The translations under genes and the position numbers were made by a program. Positions 26,297 through 35,215 of a stretch of DNA of 64,000 bases are shown piece after piece. The stretch's first letter is position 1; each line of letters begins with the position of its first letter. Origin of the DNA: Paenibacillus sp. SC116 (GTDB lineage Bacteria > Bacillota > Bacilli > Paenibacillales > Paenibacillaceae); contig NZ_JANIOF010000006.1 of NCBI RefSeq assembly GCF_024733555.1, positions 1 to 64,000 on the forward strand. Direction: 5' to 3'. The notes beneath the pieces were generated by a model. It was not told the origin of the DNA and did no database searches. It saw only the letters and a list, made by a program, of their open reading frames with translations.

Positions 26297-27021
26297 TTTC
26301 GGTCCTCATTAGTAGGAATGAATTTATAGCCGATTCCCCGTAAGTTGACGATTATTTTTGGGTTTCGCGTATCATCTCCGAGCTTTTTTCGCAGCTTGGC
26401 AATATGGATCGTGACGGTCTTTTCCTCGCCATACGCATCATTTCCCCATACGAATTCATATAGTTGAGCCGTTGTGAAAATACGATTTGGATGTTTGCAG
26501 AAGAAATGCAGCAGTTCCAGCTCTTTGGCGGTGCTCTCTACAATTGAGTTGTTAACGGTTAACGTTGCAGAATCGGGATCGTACGTAAAGCAGCCATAAT
26601 CAAATAAAGCACTGTGCTGCTGCTGTTGTGCTTGTTGTGTATTCTCATACATTTGCTTCCGCCTCAGGATGACCTTAATTCTTGCTACCACCTCTAAAGG
26701 GTTAAAAGGCTTTGTAATGTAATCGTCCCCGCCAATCCCCAGCCCTGTTAATTTATCGAAGTCAGTAGAGCGAGCGCTAATAAAAATAATGGGTGTGTTC
26801 GTTAATTTGCGGATTTCCGTACAAAGTTCAAAGCCACTTATATCAGGAAGCATAATATCGAGCAATATAATGTCGTATGTATTTGCTTTAATACGCTGCA
26901 AGGCATCTTTTCCTGTAGCTGCCGTTTGGATATGCGTAAAATGCTCTTTCTTAAGCGTGATTTCTAACAATTTTAAAATGCCTACTTCATCATCGACGGC
27001 TAATATCTTTGCAGATTCCAT
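26293..27021 (-). CDS. OmpR/PhoB-family response regulator
   Basis: The product is 242 residues. A receiver domain (about 1-120) has DDE and phospho-acceptor Asp in DIILLDIMLPD. A winged-helix output domain (about 145-238) has YEFVWGND and KLRKKLGDD...IVNLRGIGYKF. It is expected to control the divergent ABC operon from the 165-base intergenic region, where TTTAC words and AAGGATTAAGCTTAAGG-type repeats occur near 27115-27155. GAGGG lies ahead of the ATG. Confidence 0.9.
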   Translation of the reverse strand: MESAKILAVDDEVGILKLLEITLKKEHFTHIQTAATGKDALQRIKANTYDIILLDIMLPDISGFELCTEIRKLTNTPIIFISARSTDFDKLTGLGIGGDDYITKPFNPLEVVARIKVILRRKQMYENTQQAQQQQHSALFDYGCFTYDPDSATLTVNNSIVESTAKELELLHFFCKHPNRIFTTAQLYEFVWGNDAYGEEKTVTIHIAKLRKKLGDDTRNPKIIVNLRGIGYKFIPTNEDRK

Positions 27022-27186
27022 GGTGTATATCCCTCATTTCTCCTCCTCATTATATCAATTCCATTTTTAAATTTGTTTCCCTAACTCAAAATATTACTAG
27101 TAATTTCCCTGCTGTTTACTTTGTTTTTACTTTCAAGGATTAAGCTTAAGGTAAGGAATCGATAGGAGATTAGGGGGACGTACAAA

Positions 27187-27915
27187 ATGGAATCGGTCAT
27201 TCGTATCAGCCAATTGTGTAAGACATACAAGGGGATTGAGACGGTCTCAAACGTACATATGAACATTAAGAAAGGCGAGATTTATGGCTTTTTAGGGCCC
27301 AGTGGAGCGGGGAAAACGACGATCATGAAGATGATTTTAAACTTAGTCAAGCCAACCTCTGGTGAGATTACTGTGTTAAACGAGATTGTGCTGCCTACCT
27401 CGTATCAGTATTTAAAGAAAATAGGCAGCATTATTGAAAATCCTGTCTTCTATGACGCATTAACGGCACAGCAAAATTTAGAGATACACTGTGAATATGC
27501 TGACTATACCCATAAAGGGGTGGCAGAGGAAGCGTTGGAGATTGTTGGTCTTAGTAATGTGGGGGATAAGAAAATCTCTGAATTTTCGCTAGGAATGAAG
27601 CAGCGATTAGGGATAGCCCGGGCAATTGTGACGAAGCCGGACATTCTTATTCTGGATGAGCCGATAAATGGACTTGATCCAATCGGTATTAAAGATATAC
27701 GAGAACTGCTTGTCCATTTAAAAGAGCAGTTAGGTGTGACGATCCTCATCTCAAGTCATATCGTTTCAGAGATTGAATCTATTGCCGATACGATAGGTGT
27801 TATTAATCGTGGTCGATTATTAACAGAAGTGAAGATGGATGATATCAGACAACAACATAGCCATTTAGAAAAGTATTTTTTACAGCTTATTATGGGAGAT
27901 GACCAGCATGCTTAA
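27187..27915 (+). CDS. ABC transporter ATPase (BcrA-like)
   Basis: The product is 242 residues. Walker A GPSGAGKTT (about 37-45), a signature FSLGMKQRLG and Walker B ILILDEPINGLDP are typical of the CcmA/BcrA class that exports lantibiotics, bacitracin-type drugs or lipids. It is followed with overlap by its membrane partner. TAGGGGGACG precedes the ATG. Placement opposite a two-component system suggests inducible self-protection against a peptide antibiotic. Confidence 0.9.
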   Translation: MESVIRISQLCKTYKGIETVSNVHMNIKKGEIYGFLGPSGAGKTTIMKMILNLVKPTSGEITVLNEIVLPTSYQYLKKIGSIIENPVFYDALTAQQNLEIHCEYADYTHKGVAEEALEIVGLSNVGDKKISEFSLGMKQRLGIARAIVTKPDILILDEPINGLDPIGIKDIRELLVHLKEQLGVTILISSHIVSEIESIADTIGVINRGRLLTEVKMDDIRQQHSHLEKYFLQLIMGDDQHA

Positions 27916-28612
27916 ATTGATGAAATTAGAATGGAAGAAACATCGCGTTAACAGTTATTTTAAAGCGCTAGTAATTTGTATCGTGGCGATTTTTGGGGCA
28001 GTTGCGCTTATGGCATGGACTTCCGGAAGAGAGAGTATACCGCTGTTTCCTGATTATGAAGAATTTATGTCATTGACGAATATATTTATTCGCATCGTGT
28101 TTATTATTTTCTCAAGTGTACTATTGTCTCGTATCGTCATCGACGAATACAGAAATAAGACGATTCAATTGCTATATACGTATCCGCTGCAGCGAAAAAA
28201 GTTAATGCAGGCCAAGCTCGCGATTGTCTTTGGCTTCTGTTTTTTTAGCATTATTATGGCGACGATGATCATCAATCTGCTCGTATTGTTCCTAAATCCA
28301 TTGCTTCCATTGTTTGAGGCATCTGCTCGTGTCGGCGATATGGTCGCTTCTATTCCGACCACGATATTAAACGCACTTATGATTGCGGGAATGAGCTTAA
28401 TTCCGTTATATTTTGGCATGCGAAAAAAATCTGCTCCGGCAACGATAACTTGGGCTGTATTGATTGGCTTTGCTATTAATGCAAATGTTTCAACTGAGGC
28501 CGCTTCGACAAGTCTGTTCCAGTTCATTGCCGTACCTATCGCGATGTGCCTTGTAGGTCTTACGATTGGTTATCTTTCTTATTATAAATTGGACAAGATT
28601 GATGTGGCGTAA
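27908..28612 (+). CDS. ABC transporter permease (BcrB-like)
   Basis: The product is 234 residues with about six membrane helices. It has the EWKKHR-type N-terminus and an ABC-2/BcrB-like layout, with a conserved region RNKTIQLLYTYPLQRKKL near residues 78-95. It should pair with the preceding ATPase. The ATG at 27908 has GGGAG 9 bases upstream, while ATG 27899 is too close to that site. The two genes overlap by 8 bases. Confidence 0.85.
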   Translation: MLKLMKLEWKKHRVNSYFKALVICIVAIFGAVALMAWTSGRESIPLFPDYEEFMSLTNIFIRIVFIIFSSVLLSRIVIDEYRNKTIQLLYTYPLQRKKLMQAKLAIVFGFCFFSIIMATMIINLLVLFLNPLLPLFEASARVGDMVASIPTTILNALMIAGMSLIPLYFGMRKKSAPATITWAVLIGFAINANVSTEAASTSLFQFIAVPIAMCLVGLTIGYLSYYKLDKIDVA

Positions 28613-28699
28613 CTTAAAGTTAAGTACATGTAATTGCATAGTGGTGGCGATTACAGCGATCTGAACACCTGATTAAGAGAAATGGAGAATAGGATAACG

Positions 28700-29572
28700 A
28701 TGAAGAATGCATTATTAGTAATTTCTCTCGTATTAATTGTAATTATCGGATCGGCGTGTAGTGTACTGGGAGAAGCAGGCCATTCGTTTAAAATCGAACA
28801 ATCGTTTCAAGTTGGCAGCATTCAAGCAATCGATATCAATAATGAATCTTGGGATATTGAGTTCAAAAGCACGGATTCCAATCAAATCACAATTACAGCA
28901 GAAGGAAAACAAAAAGATGAGAAAAACGATCCTGTCGTTATAAAAGAGGACACGAATAAAATTTTAATTACTCAGAAAAACCATAAGGCTGGGTTTATGG
29001 ATAATTTCAAATTTGGCAAAGAAGGGACAATCTCTATTTCTATTCCTAGACATAGTGTGGACACGATAACAGTGGATAATCGATTTGGAGATATGGAGTG
29101 GAATGATATAGCGCTCCATACGGTTGATATTTCTACTGAGACTGGTTCAATGATGGTTAAAGGTCTTACAGCAGATATAGGAAAGGTAACATCCGAAAAC
29201 GGACCATTAGGTATGAGAGACAGTTCGGTAAGAGAGTTAACGGCAACTTCCACTACAGGAGACAGCGATATGACTAATGTGACGAGCTCTAGCATGAAAA
29301 TAACGAGCACAAATGGGGCCATTTCGATTAAAGACGCAAACGAAAGCGAGTCCGTAGTTGTACAAACGAAATTAGGAGATATCGCCGTGTCGTTTAAGGA
29401 AGCTCCAACTTCATTATCTGTTAGCGCTAGCAGCCATTTATCTGATATAACGGTTCAGCTGGATGGCTTTAAGGAAAGCGTAAGTACAGAACAATCGAAA
29501 ACAGGCGTAATTGGTAAGGGGCAGAATAAACTGGAGCTTGCAAGTGAAATGGGAACGATTGATGTACGTTAG
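28700..29572 (+). CDS. DUF4097-type lipoprotein
   Basis: The product is 290 residues. A signal peptide has lipobox GSAC (Cys20), followed by a repetitive beta-rich domain with DIS, DSDMTN and GDIAVS-type turns, as in DUF4097 / putative adhesin proteins (a beta-helix). Such proteins often accompany LiaFSR or BceRS-like stress systems, for example LiaX in enterococci. It lies 87 bases after the ABC permease on the same strand with no terminator visible, so it is probably the last gene of that operon. The ATG at 28700 gives a clean signal peptide. Confidence 0.8.
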   Translation: MKNALLVISLVLIVIIGSACSVLGEAGHSFKIEQSFQVGSIQAIDINNESWDIEFKSTDSNQITITAEGKQKDEKNDPVVIKEDTNKILITQKNHKAGFMDNFKFGKEGTISISIPRHSVDTITVDNRFGDMEWNDIALHTVDISTETGSMMVKGLTADIGKVTSENGPLGMRDSSVRELTATSTTGDSDMTNVTSSSMKITSTNGAISIKDANESESVVVQTKLGDIAVSFKEAPTSLSVSASSHLSDITVQLDGFKESVSTEQSKTGVIGKGQNKLELASEMGTIDVR

Positions 29573-29687
29573 GGAGTGGGGGACATTTCATTGAAATAAA
29601 TGATGAAATTCACAAGTTTTCCTTCGAAATTTAAGTATTACGAAAGCTTTTTAGTCGAAATTTATATAGTTTGGTGAAAATTCGGGG

Positions 29688-29742
29688 TTGATAATATTTT
29701 TTGACCTGATATAATTAAATATGAAATTGATAATCATTATCA
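29688..29742 (+). promoter_or_regulatory. Promoter with Fur box for siderophore operon
   Basis: TTGATA (29688-29693), a 16-base spacer and TATAAT (29710-29715) form a SigA promoter. Just downstream is TGATAATCATTATCA (29728-29742), a perfect 7-1-7 Fur box. Fur with iron would block initiation, so the operon should be induced by iron starvation. Confidence 0.9.
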
Positions 29743-29810
29743 TTAATTTTATCAATTCAATAATTGTGGTTTGTTTATAGAGTTTACATATAAGGGGAGA
29801 GGTAAAAGAA

Positions 29811-30824
29811 ATGAAGAAGTTTAAATTCACTGTCTTTATGGCAATTTTGGTCGTAATGTTGGCAGCTTGCTCAAATCCAAGTAATGAAGCTAGTAAAACG
29901 GAAACTACTGGGAAAGCAAACGATGCTGCTAAACCTGCAACCGTTCAAATCACTGATGCTCACGGAACGGTTGATGTTCCTGTAAACCCTAAAAATGTAG
30001 TTGCTTTGGATAATAGAACGTTTGAAACTTTAGCTGATTGGAATATTGAGTTAGCGGCTGTTCCAAAGCCTGTAATGCCTGCGGATTCACCCTATGTGAC
30101 TAACGAAAAAGTTAAAGATGTTGGAAATCACCGTGAACCAAATCTTGAAGTTATTGCAGCTGCAAACCCTGAACTTGTCATTGTTGGTCAAAGATTTGCT
30201 GGCCATTATGAAGATATTAAAAAATTAGTGCCAGATGCAATTGTTATTGATCTGAATGTAGATATTTCTAAGGACGCTGAGAAACCTGGAGAAAATTTGG
30301 TAAATGGACTTAAAAGTTCTACAATTACTTTGGGGAAAATTTTTGATAAAAATGAAGAGGCTAAACAATTAACAGCTGATTTTGATAAAGCTATCGCAGA
30401 CGCTAAGGCTGCCTATAATGGAAAAGATAAAGTGATGAGCGTTATCGTTTCTGGTGGAGATATTGGTTATTCAGCTCCTAAGAATGGACGTGTTTGGGGA
30501 CCAATGTATGAGATTTTTGGATGGACTCCGGCATTGGAAGTAAAAAATAATACTACCGATCATCAAGGCGATGAAATTTCTGTTGAAGCAATTGCACAAA
30601 GTAATCCTGATTGGATTTTCGTACTAGATCGTGATGCTGCAGTATCTGGTGAAACGAATAAAGTTCCTGCTCAGGATGTTATTGATAAATCTCCGGCACT
30701 TCAAAAAACAACGGCTGTTTCTAAAGGAAATATTGTTTATGCACCAACTGACACTTATGTAAATGAATCCATCCAAACTTACTTGGAATTATTCAAAAAC
30801 CTTGCAAACACATTAGCTAAGTAG
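29811..30824 (+). CDS. yclQ: Iron-siderophore substrate-binding lipoprotein (YclQ/FatB-like)
   Basis: The product is 337 residues. A signal peptide has lipobox LAAC (Cys20), a Ser/Asn/Lys linker follows, and then a PBP2-type helical-backbone domain (Fe-siderophore binding) as in YclQ, which binds petrobactin in B. subtilis. The ligand is inferred from family only. It is the first gene of a Fur-boxed operon with two permeases and an ATPase. Codon use is visibly AT-rich (many AAA, GAA, TTA), unlike genes at either side. Confidence 0.88.
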   Translation: MKKFKFTVFMAILVVMLAACSNPSNEASKTETTGKANDAAKPATVQITDAHGTVDVPVNPKNVVALDNRTFETLADWNIELAAVPKPVMPADSPYVTNEKVKDVGNHREPNLEVIAAANPELVIVGQRFAGHYEDIKKLVPDAIVIDLNVDISKDAEKPGENLVNGLKSSTITLGKIFDKNEEAKQLTADFDKAIADAKAAYNGKDKVMSVIVSGGDIGYSAPKNGRVWGPMYEIFGWTPALEVKNNTTDHQGDEISVEAIAQSNPDWIFVLDRDAAVSGETNKVPAQDVIDKSPALQKTTAVSKGNIVYAPTDTYVNESIQTYLELFKNLANTLAK

Positions 30825-30843
30825 TGTAAAGGAGTATAACATA

Positions 30844-31860
30844 GTGCCGAAAAATATTAGAACTGGGGTTGAGATTAATTCTCAACCCCAGTTTTATAAC
30901 CACCATAAAATATGGACAAAACCGTTTATACTAGCAATTATCGTTGTTATTACTTTAGGGGTTATATCACTGTTTACTGGAGTTTATGATATACGTGGAC
31001 AAGCAGATGGATGGGATATGTTTTTGATAACTCGTGTTCCGAGAACAGCTGCATTAATGCTTACTGGTGCTGCCATGGCAATGGCAGGACTCGTCATGCA
31101 ACTTATTACACAGAATCGTTTAGTTGAACCTACCACAACGGGAACTATTGAATGGGCAGGTTTAGGACTCCTTACGGTTTATTTATTATTTCCGGCCCCA
31201 AGTTTAGTTCTAAGAATGACTGGTGCAATCCTTTTTTCTTTCATAGGAACTATGATTTTCTTTTTATTTTTAAGAAGAGTTAAGCTTCGTTCGTCTTTAA
31301 TTGTCCCGATCATTGGGCTGATGCTTGGAGCAGTCATTTCTGCAGTTTCCACTTTTCTGGGACTTCTGTTTCAAAAGACGCAAAGTATTGAAAGTTGGTT
31401 TGTAGGTTCTTTTGCGTCTGTTCAAATTGGAAGATATGAATATTTATGGATAATCGTTATCGTTACTATTCTCATTTTTATTTTTGCTAATAGATTGACT
31501 TTGGCTGGACTAGGAGAAGATGTAGCAACAAGTCTTGGCGTAAATTATAGTAGGCTTATTCTGTTTGCTACGGGTCTTATTTCTCTTGCAGTTGGCATTG
31601 TTGCGGCTGTTATTGGCAACTTACCTTTCTTAGGCTTAATTGTCCCTAATATTGTTTCCATGTTTAGGGGAGATGATCTTAGAAGTAATTTGCCTTGGGT
31701 ATGCGTGATAGGCATGGGTACGGTAACTTTCTGTGACATTATTTCTCGAACCATTATAATGCCTTTTGAATTACCTGTCTCATTAATACTTGGAACATTA
31801 GGCTCAATCGTATTTATTGTTATTTTATTGAGACAAAGAAAATCTAGGGGGCTAAGATGA
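30844..31860 (+). CDS. yclN: Iron-siderophore ABC permease (YclN-like)
   Basis: The product is 338 residues with about nine membrane helices of the FecCD family, including GAAMAMAGLVMQLITQNRLV (about 74-93) and a GLGEDVATSLGV segment. It is one half of the membrane channel. The start is GTG at 30844 with AAAGGAG 9 bases upstream. Its stop overlaps the start of the next gene (ATGA). Confidence 0.88.
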   Translation: MPKNIRTGVEINSQPQFYNHHKIWTKPFILAIIVVITLGVISLFTGVYDIRGQADGWDMFLITRVPRTAALMLTGAAMAMAGLVMQLITQNRLVEPTTTGTIEWAGLGLLTVYLLFPAPSLVLRMTGAILFSFIGTMIFFLFLRRVKLRSSLIVPIIGLMLGAVISAVSTFLGLLFQKTQSIESWFVGSFASVQIGRYEYLWIIVIVTILIFIFANRLTLAGLGEDVATSLGVNYSRLILFATGLISLAVGIVAAVIGNLPFLGLIVPNIVSMFRGDDLRSNLPWVCVIGMGTVTFCDIISRTIIMPFELPVSLILGTLGSIVFIVILLRQRKSRGLR

Positions 31861-32921
31861 ACGCATTGGAATATAGAAATAAAGAAAATGTCGAAATCTA
31901 TTCTAGCCTTCATAATAAAAATAGATCAGCTAGAGCTTTCCGTTCTAAGAAAGATGAAAAGCGTTATTGGATTTTGCTAATTACCTTGATTGTTTTGGGC
32001 CTTTTTTCAGCCTACGGACTTTTAGTTTATAATAATCCGGTTCCAATAGATTCACCTTCTTTTATTCCAGTCGTTCAAAGAAGGATAGAAGCTCTTATTG
32101 CAATGATTATTGCTGCAATTTGTCAGAGCTTGGCGACAGTGGCTTTCCAATCGATTACGAATAACCGGATTATAACTCCTTCACTGCTAGGGTTTGAATC
32201 CCTTTACTCAACCATTCATACAAGTACAATATTTTTCTTTGGTGCTGGTGCATTGATCAATTTTAGTGGTATTGGATCATTTCTATTTCAAGTCATTCTT
32301 ATGGTTTTGATGAGTTTGATCCTTTATGGATGGTTGCTTTCTGGAAAGTATGGGAACTTACAACTTATGCTTTTGGTTGGCATTATTATTGGTACGGGAC
32401 TGAACTCTGTATCAACATTTATGAGAAGACTTCTTGCACCGTCTGAGTTTGATATTTTACAGGCAAGATTATTTGGTTCTGTCAATAATGCAGATGCTGA
32501 TTATTATCCAATTGTAATTCCAATCGTAATCGTTGCAGCATTGTTACTGCTTGCTTATGCTAAGAAATTAAATGTATTGTCACTTGGAAAAGATGCCGCT
32601 ACTTCTTTTGGAGTTAAACATCAATCTAGTATCATTTATACGCTTATATTAGTTTCTGTTTTGATGTCAATTTCAACGGCTTTAATTGGACCGCTTACTT
32701 TCTATGGATTTTTAGTTGCAACATTGAGTTATCAAGCAGCGCCAACTTATGACCATAGATATACGTTTCCAATGGCTCTTGCGATAGGATTTTTGATATT
32801 AACGAGTTCATACTTTCTCATGTATCATGTATTCAATGCTCAAGGCGTAGTTTCAGTTATTATCGAACTGTTCGGTGGCATCTTATTCTTATCTGTGATT
32901 TTAAGGAAGAGGGCTCTATGA
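31857..32921 (+). CDS. yclO: Iron-siderophore ABC permease (YclO-like)
   Basis: The product is 354 residues, FecCD family, with an unusually long polar N-terminal tail of about 40 residues before the first membrane helix. The core has QSLATVAFQSITNNRI and SLGKDAATSFGV, matching its partner. The start overlaps the preceding stop and the stop overlaps the next start, so all three genes are coupled. Confidence 0.88.
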   Translation: MNALEYRNKENVEIYSSLHNKNRSARAFRSKKDEKRYWILLITLIVLGLFSAYGLLVYNNPVPIDSPSFIPVVQRRIEALIAMIIAAICQSLATVAFQSITNNRIITPSLLGFESLYSTIHTSTIFFFGAGALINFSGIGSFLFQVILMVLMSLILYGWLLSGKYGNLQLMLLVGIIIGTGLNSVSTFMRRLLAPSEFDILQARLFGSVNNADADYYPIVIPIVIVAALLLLAYAKKLNVLSLGKDAATSFGVKHQSSIIYTLILVSVLMSISTALIGPLTFYGFLVATLSYQAAPTYDHRYTFPMALAIGFLILTSSYFLMYHVFNAQGVVSVIIELFGGILFLSVILRKRAL

Positions 32922-33670
32922 TAAAAATTAATAATGTTAGAAAGTCTTATACGGATAAGGTTAAAATAGGGCCTTTGGATATTGAAATACCAAAGGCTGG
33001 ATTCACTTCTTTAATTGGACCCAATGGTGCTGGAAAGTCTACGACGCTTTTGATGATTGGAAGACTTTTGGAAATGGATGAAGGTCAAATTATGGTGGCC
33101 AATATGGATGTTACCAAGTCTAAATCGAATGACTTAGCCAAAATCGTGACTATTTTGCGACAAGAAAATCATTTTGTAACGAGGCTTACTGTCAGACAAC
33201 TAGCTGGATTTGGGCGTTTTCCTTATTCAAAGGGAAGGTTAACGAAAGAGGATGAGGCTATTATTTCAAAATATATCGATTTTTTAGATTTGACTGATCT
33301 AGAAAATAGATATTTAGATGAGCTTTCAGGTGGTCAAAGGCAGAGGGCATATGTTGCAATGGTTTTGTGCCAAGAGACTGAATATGTACTTTTGGACGAA
33401 CCTCTGAACAATCTTGATATTGCTCGTTCTGTTCAAATGATGGAGCATTTGAGACATGCTGCTAATGAATTTGGAAGAACAATTCTGACTGTAATGCACG
33501 ATATAAATTTTGCAGCCAAATATTCGGATAGAATTTGTGCTATGAAGGATGGACAAATTGCCGCTTTTGGAACAGTGGATGAGATTATGAAGCCAGAAAT
33601 TTTGACCGATATTTTTGAAACGAAAATAGAAATTCTCGATGGTCCTTATGGTCCAATAGCTATTTATTAG
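32918..33670 (+). CDS. yclP: Iron-siderophore ABC ATPase (YclP-like)
   Basis: The product is 250 residues. Walker A GPNGAGKST (about 34-42), signature LSGGQRQRAYVA and Walker B YVLLDEPLNNLD are of the FepC/FhuC type. It powers the two preceding permeases. AT-rich codon use continues to the end of this gene. A very long perfect hairpin terminator follows. Confidence 0.93.
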   Translation: MIKINNVRKSYTDKVKIGPLDIEIPKAGFTSLIGPNGAGKSTTLLMIGRLLEMDEGQIMVANMDVTKSKSNDLAKIVTILRQENHFVTRLTVRQLAGFGRFPYSKGRLTKEDEAIISKYIDFLDLTDLENRYLDELSGGQRQRAYVAMVLCQETEYVLLDEPLNNLDIARSVQMMEHLRHAANEFGRTILTVMHDINFAAKYSDRICAMKDGQIAAFGTVDEIMKPEILTDIFETKIEILDGPYGPIAIY

Positions 33671-33705
33671 CTTTATACATGCTGAACTTACTGTAAGTTT
33701 CTTGC

Positions 33706-33763
33706 TAAAGAGCCCCTAAGGCGTTTGAAGGATTTTTTGTTCAAACGCCTTAGGGGCTCTTTA
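33706..33763 (+). terminator. 24-bp perfect inverted-repeat terminator
   Basis: Positions 33706-33729 and 33740-33763 are exact reverse complements around a T-rich 10-base loop. The stem contains GAGCCCCTAAGGCG and starts with TAAAG, so U-rich tails form on both strands. It probably ends both the siderophore operon and the convergent PPTase gene. Confidence 0.9.
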
Positions 33764-33777
33764 CATATTACATAAAC

Positions 33778-34503
33778 TTAAATGGAGCTAGTATCACAAT
33801 TTACACAAGTTACTTTCTCTATAAACTCCTCGCAAAGCTCAGCGGCATCACGCTTAATCGGGTGATCTGCTAACCGTTCATGCCTCGCACAAACAGCCAG
33901 CTTATATTGCGGATCTAACTGATATTGCTTCACATATCTAGGAGTAGGATCAGTATCAGAATGAAAAGTGAATTGATTATTTATACGTTTAAAAGAAAAC
34001 GAATTAAGAGGAATGGATAATCCTTTTCCGACTGCTTTAATATAGCTCTCTTTTAATGTCCATAAGTCAAAGAAATAGGCCTGTCGTTCGTGCTCAGGCA
34101 ACGCAAATAGATCGTTCACTTCTTCCTTTGAAAAAAAGCGTTCTGCGATAGCAAGATCAATAGGTTGAATATTCTCCACATCGACACCAACCTCTGTCTC
34201 ATCTATCGCGCATACGACCCAATCCCCTGAGTGAGATACGTTATATGAGAACGAAGGCATGTCCCTTAAAAAGGGCTTACCATATGTATTAGTATCAAAA
34301 TGCAATTGTTCGTGGGATAGCCCCGTTCTAGACATCGCATTAAGACGAACCGTTATTTCGCCAATAAGAGCTCTAAGTTGATCGGGTTTGCGCATGTAGC
34401 GTGATATTTTTTGCTGCTTGTCCGTCGGCAGAAGCTGTAGCGACTGTTCGAACCATTTTTCATCCATATCAGCAAATGCGGTTACAGCGATTATTTCCTG
34501 CAT
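33778..34503 (-). CDS. sfp: Sfp-type 4'-phosphopantetheinyl transferase
   Basis: The product is 241 residues. Motifs VGVDVENIQP (Mg2+/CoA binding) and FFDLWTLKESYIKAVGKGL are the two Sfp signatures. It transfers phosphopantetheine from CoA to carrier proteins of nonribosomal peptide or polyketide synthases and fatty acid synthase. The ATG at 34503 (MQEIIAVTAF) aligns with the usual Sfp start; ATG 34539 adds 12 residues without a ribosome site. No NRPS genes are in the window. Convergence with a siderophore uptake operon may be chance. Confidence 0.92.
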   Translation of the reverse strand: MQEIIAVTAFADMDEKWFEQSLQLLPTDKQQKISRYMRKPDQLRALIGEITVRLNAMSRTGLSHEQLHFDTNTYGKPFLRDMPSFSYNVSHSGDWVVCAIDETEVGVDVENIQPIDLAIAERFFSKEEVNDLFALPEHERQAYFFDLWTLKESYIKAVGKGLSIPLNSFSFKRINNQFTFHSDTDPTPRYVKQYQLDPQYKLAVCARHERLADHPIKRDAAELCEEFIEKVTCVNCDTSSI

Positions 34504-34671
34504 ATCGGTTTGAGCCCCCAGTAATAGGTTGTGTAACATATTTATTCATTATATATCATGACATGGTGCAGGGAGGTAGAAAAAGAATATAGAGTGTGCA
34601 TAAAAAAAGACATGCGAGGCACGATATAAAGGATGCCATTCCCAAATTATGATTGAAAAGGAGAACGCCTA

Positions 34672-35040
34672 ATGACACATACAAATACGTATCAAATTGA
34701 ACAGCTTGCGCAGCAATTAATTCAGCAAACGAATGCTGCAACACAGAAGTATCAACAGCTGTTGCATCAGGAGCAGCAGAACGCTGCACGCTTGCAAGAG
34801 CTTGCAAAAATTGAACAGCATGCAGCTAATGTAATTCAAACTGCACTTCAAGGCCATCAAACAGCGGTACAGCAGCTGCAGCAAATTATTCATCTTGCAC
34901 ATCAAGCACATTCGGCGCAGAGCGGTTATTCTTCAACGGGATTGGTAGCTCATGTGCAGCCGCATGTAAGTTATATTGAGCAATCAAACCAACATGCAAG
35001 CTCAAATCAAGTCTATAACCCTGCATATAGAGGATATTAA
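34672..35040 (+). CDS. Hypothetical Gln/His-rich helical protein
   Basis: The product is 122 residues. Residues about 8-88 are strongly helical and rich in Gln, His, Ala and Leu (LAQQLIQQTNAATQKYQQLL). The end is a Ser/Tyr/Asn-rich tail with NPAYRGY. There are no Cys, signal peptide or membrane helix. The composition resembles spore coat or inner-spore proteins of bacilli, which is inference only. AAAAGGAGAACG lies ahead of the ATG. It is followed by a terminator, so it is probably monocistronic. Confidence 0.75.
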   Translation: MTHTNTYQIEQLAQQLIQQTNAATQKYQQLLHQEQQNAARLQELAKIEQHAANVIQTALQGHQTAVQQLQQIIHLAHQAHSAQSGYSSTGLVAHVQPHVSYIEQSNQHASSNQVYNPAYRGY

Positions 35041-35079
35041 TAAGCGACTTCCAAGCTTATTGAAATACGAGAAAGATTA

Positions 35080-35151
35080 GGACAGCACACCTGATTAGAG
35101 TCTGGATTGTTAGTGATCCAGACGAAGTCAGTTGGGGCTGTCTTCTTTTTT
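35080..35151 (+). terminator. Nested terminator ahead of yunB
   Basis: An outer stem GACAGC (35081-35086) with GCTGTC (35137-35142) encloses an inner stem GTCTGGAT with ATCCAGAC. A T-rich tail of seven T follows. Confidence 0.85.
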
Positions 35152-35215
35152 GCTTCATGTGTGCATACATTGGAACATTACAGTTGCCCAAGCTTGCGGG
35201 AAAAGGGGGAACGAC

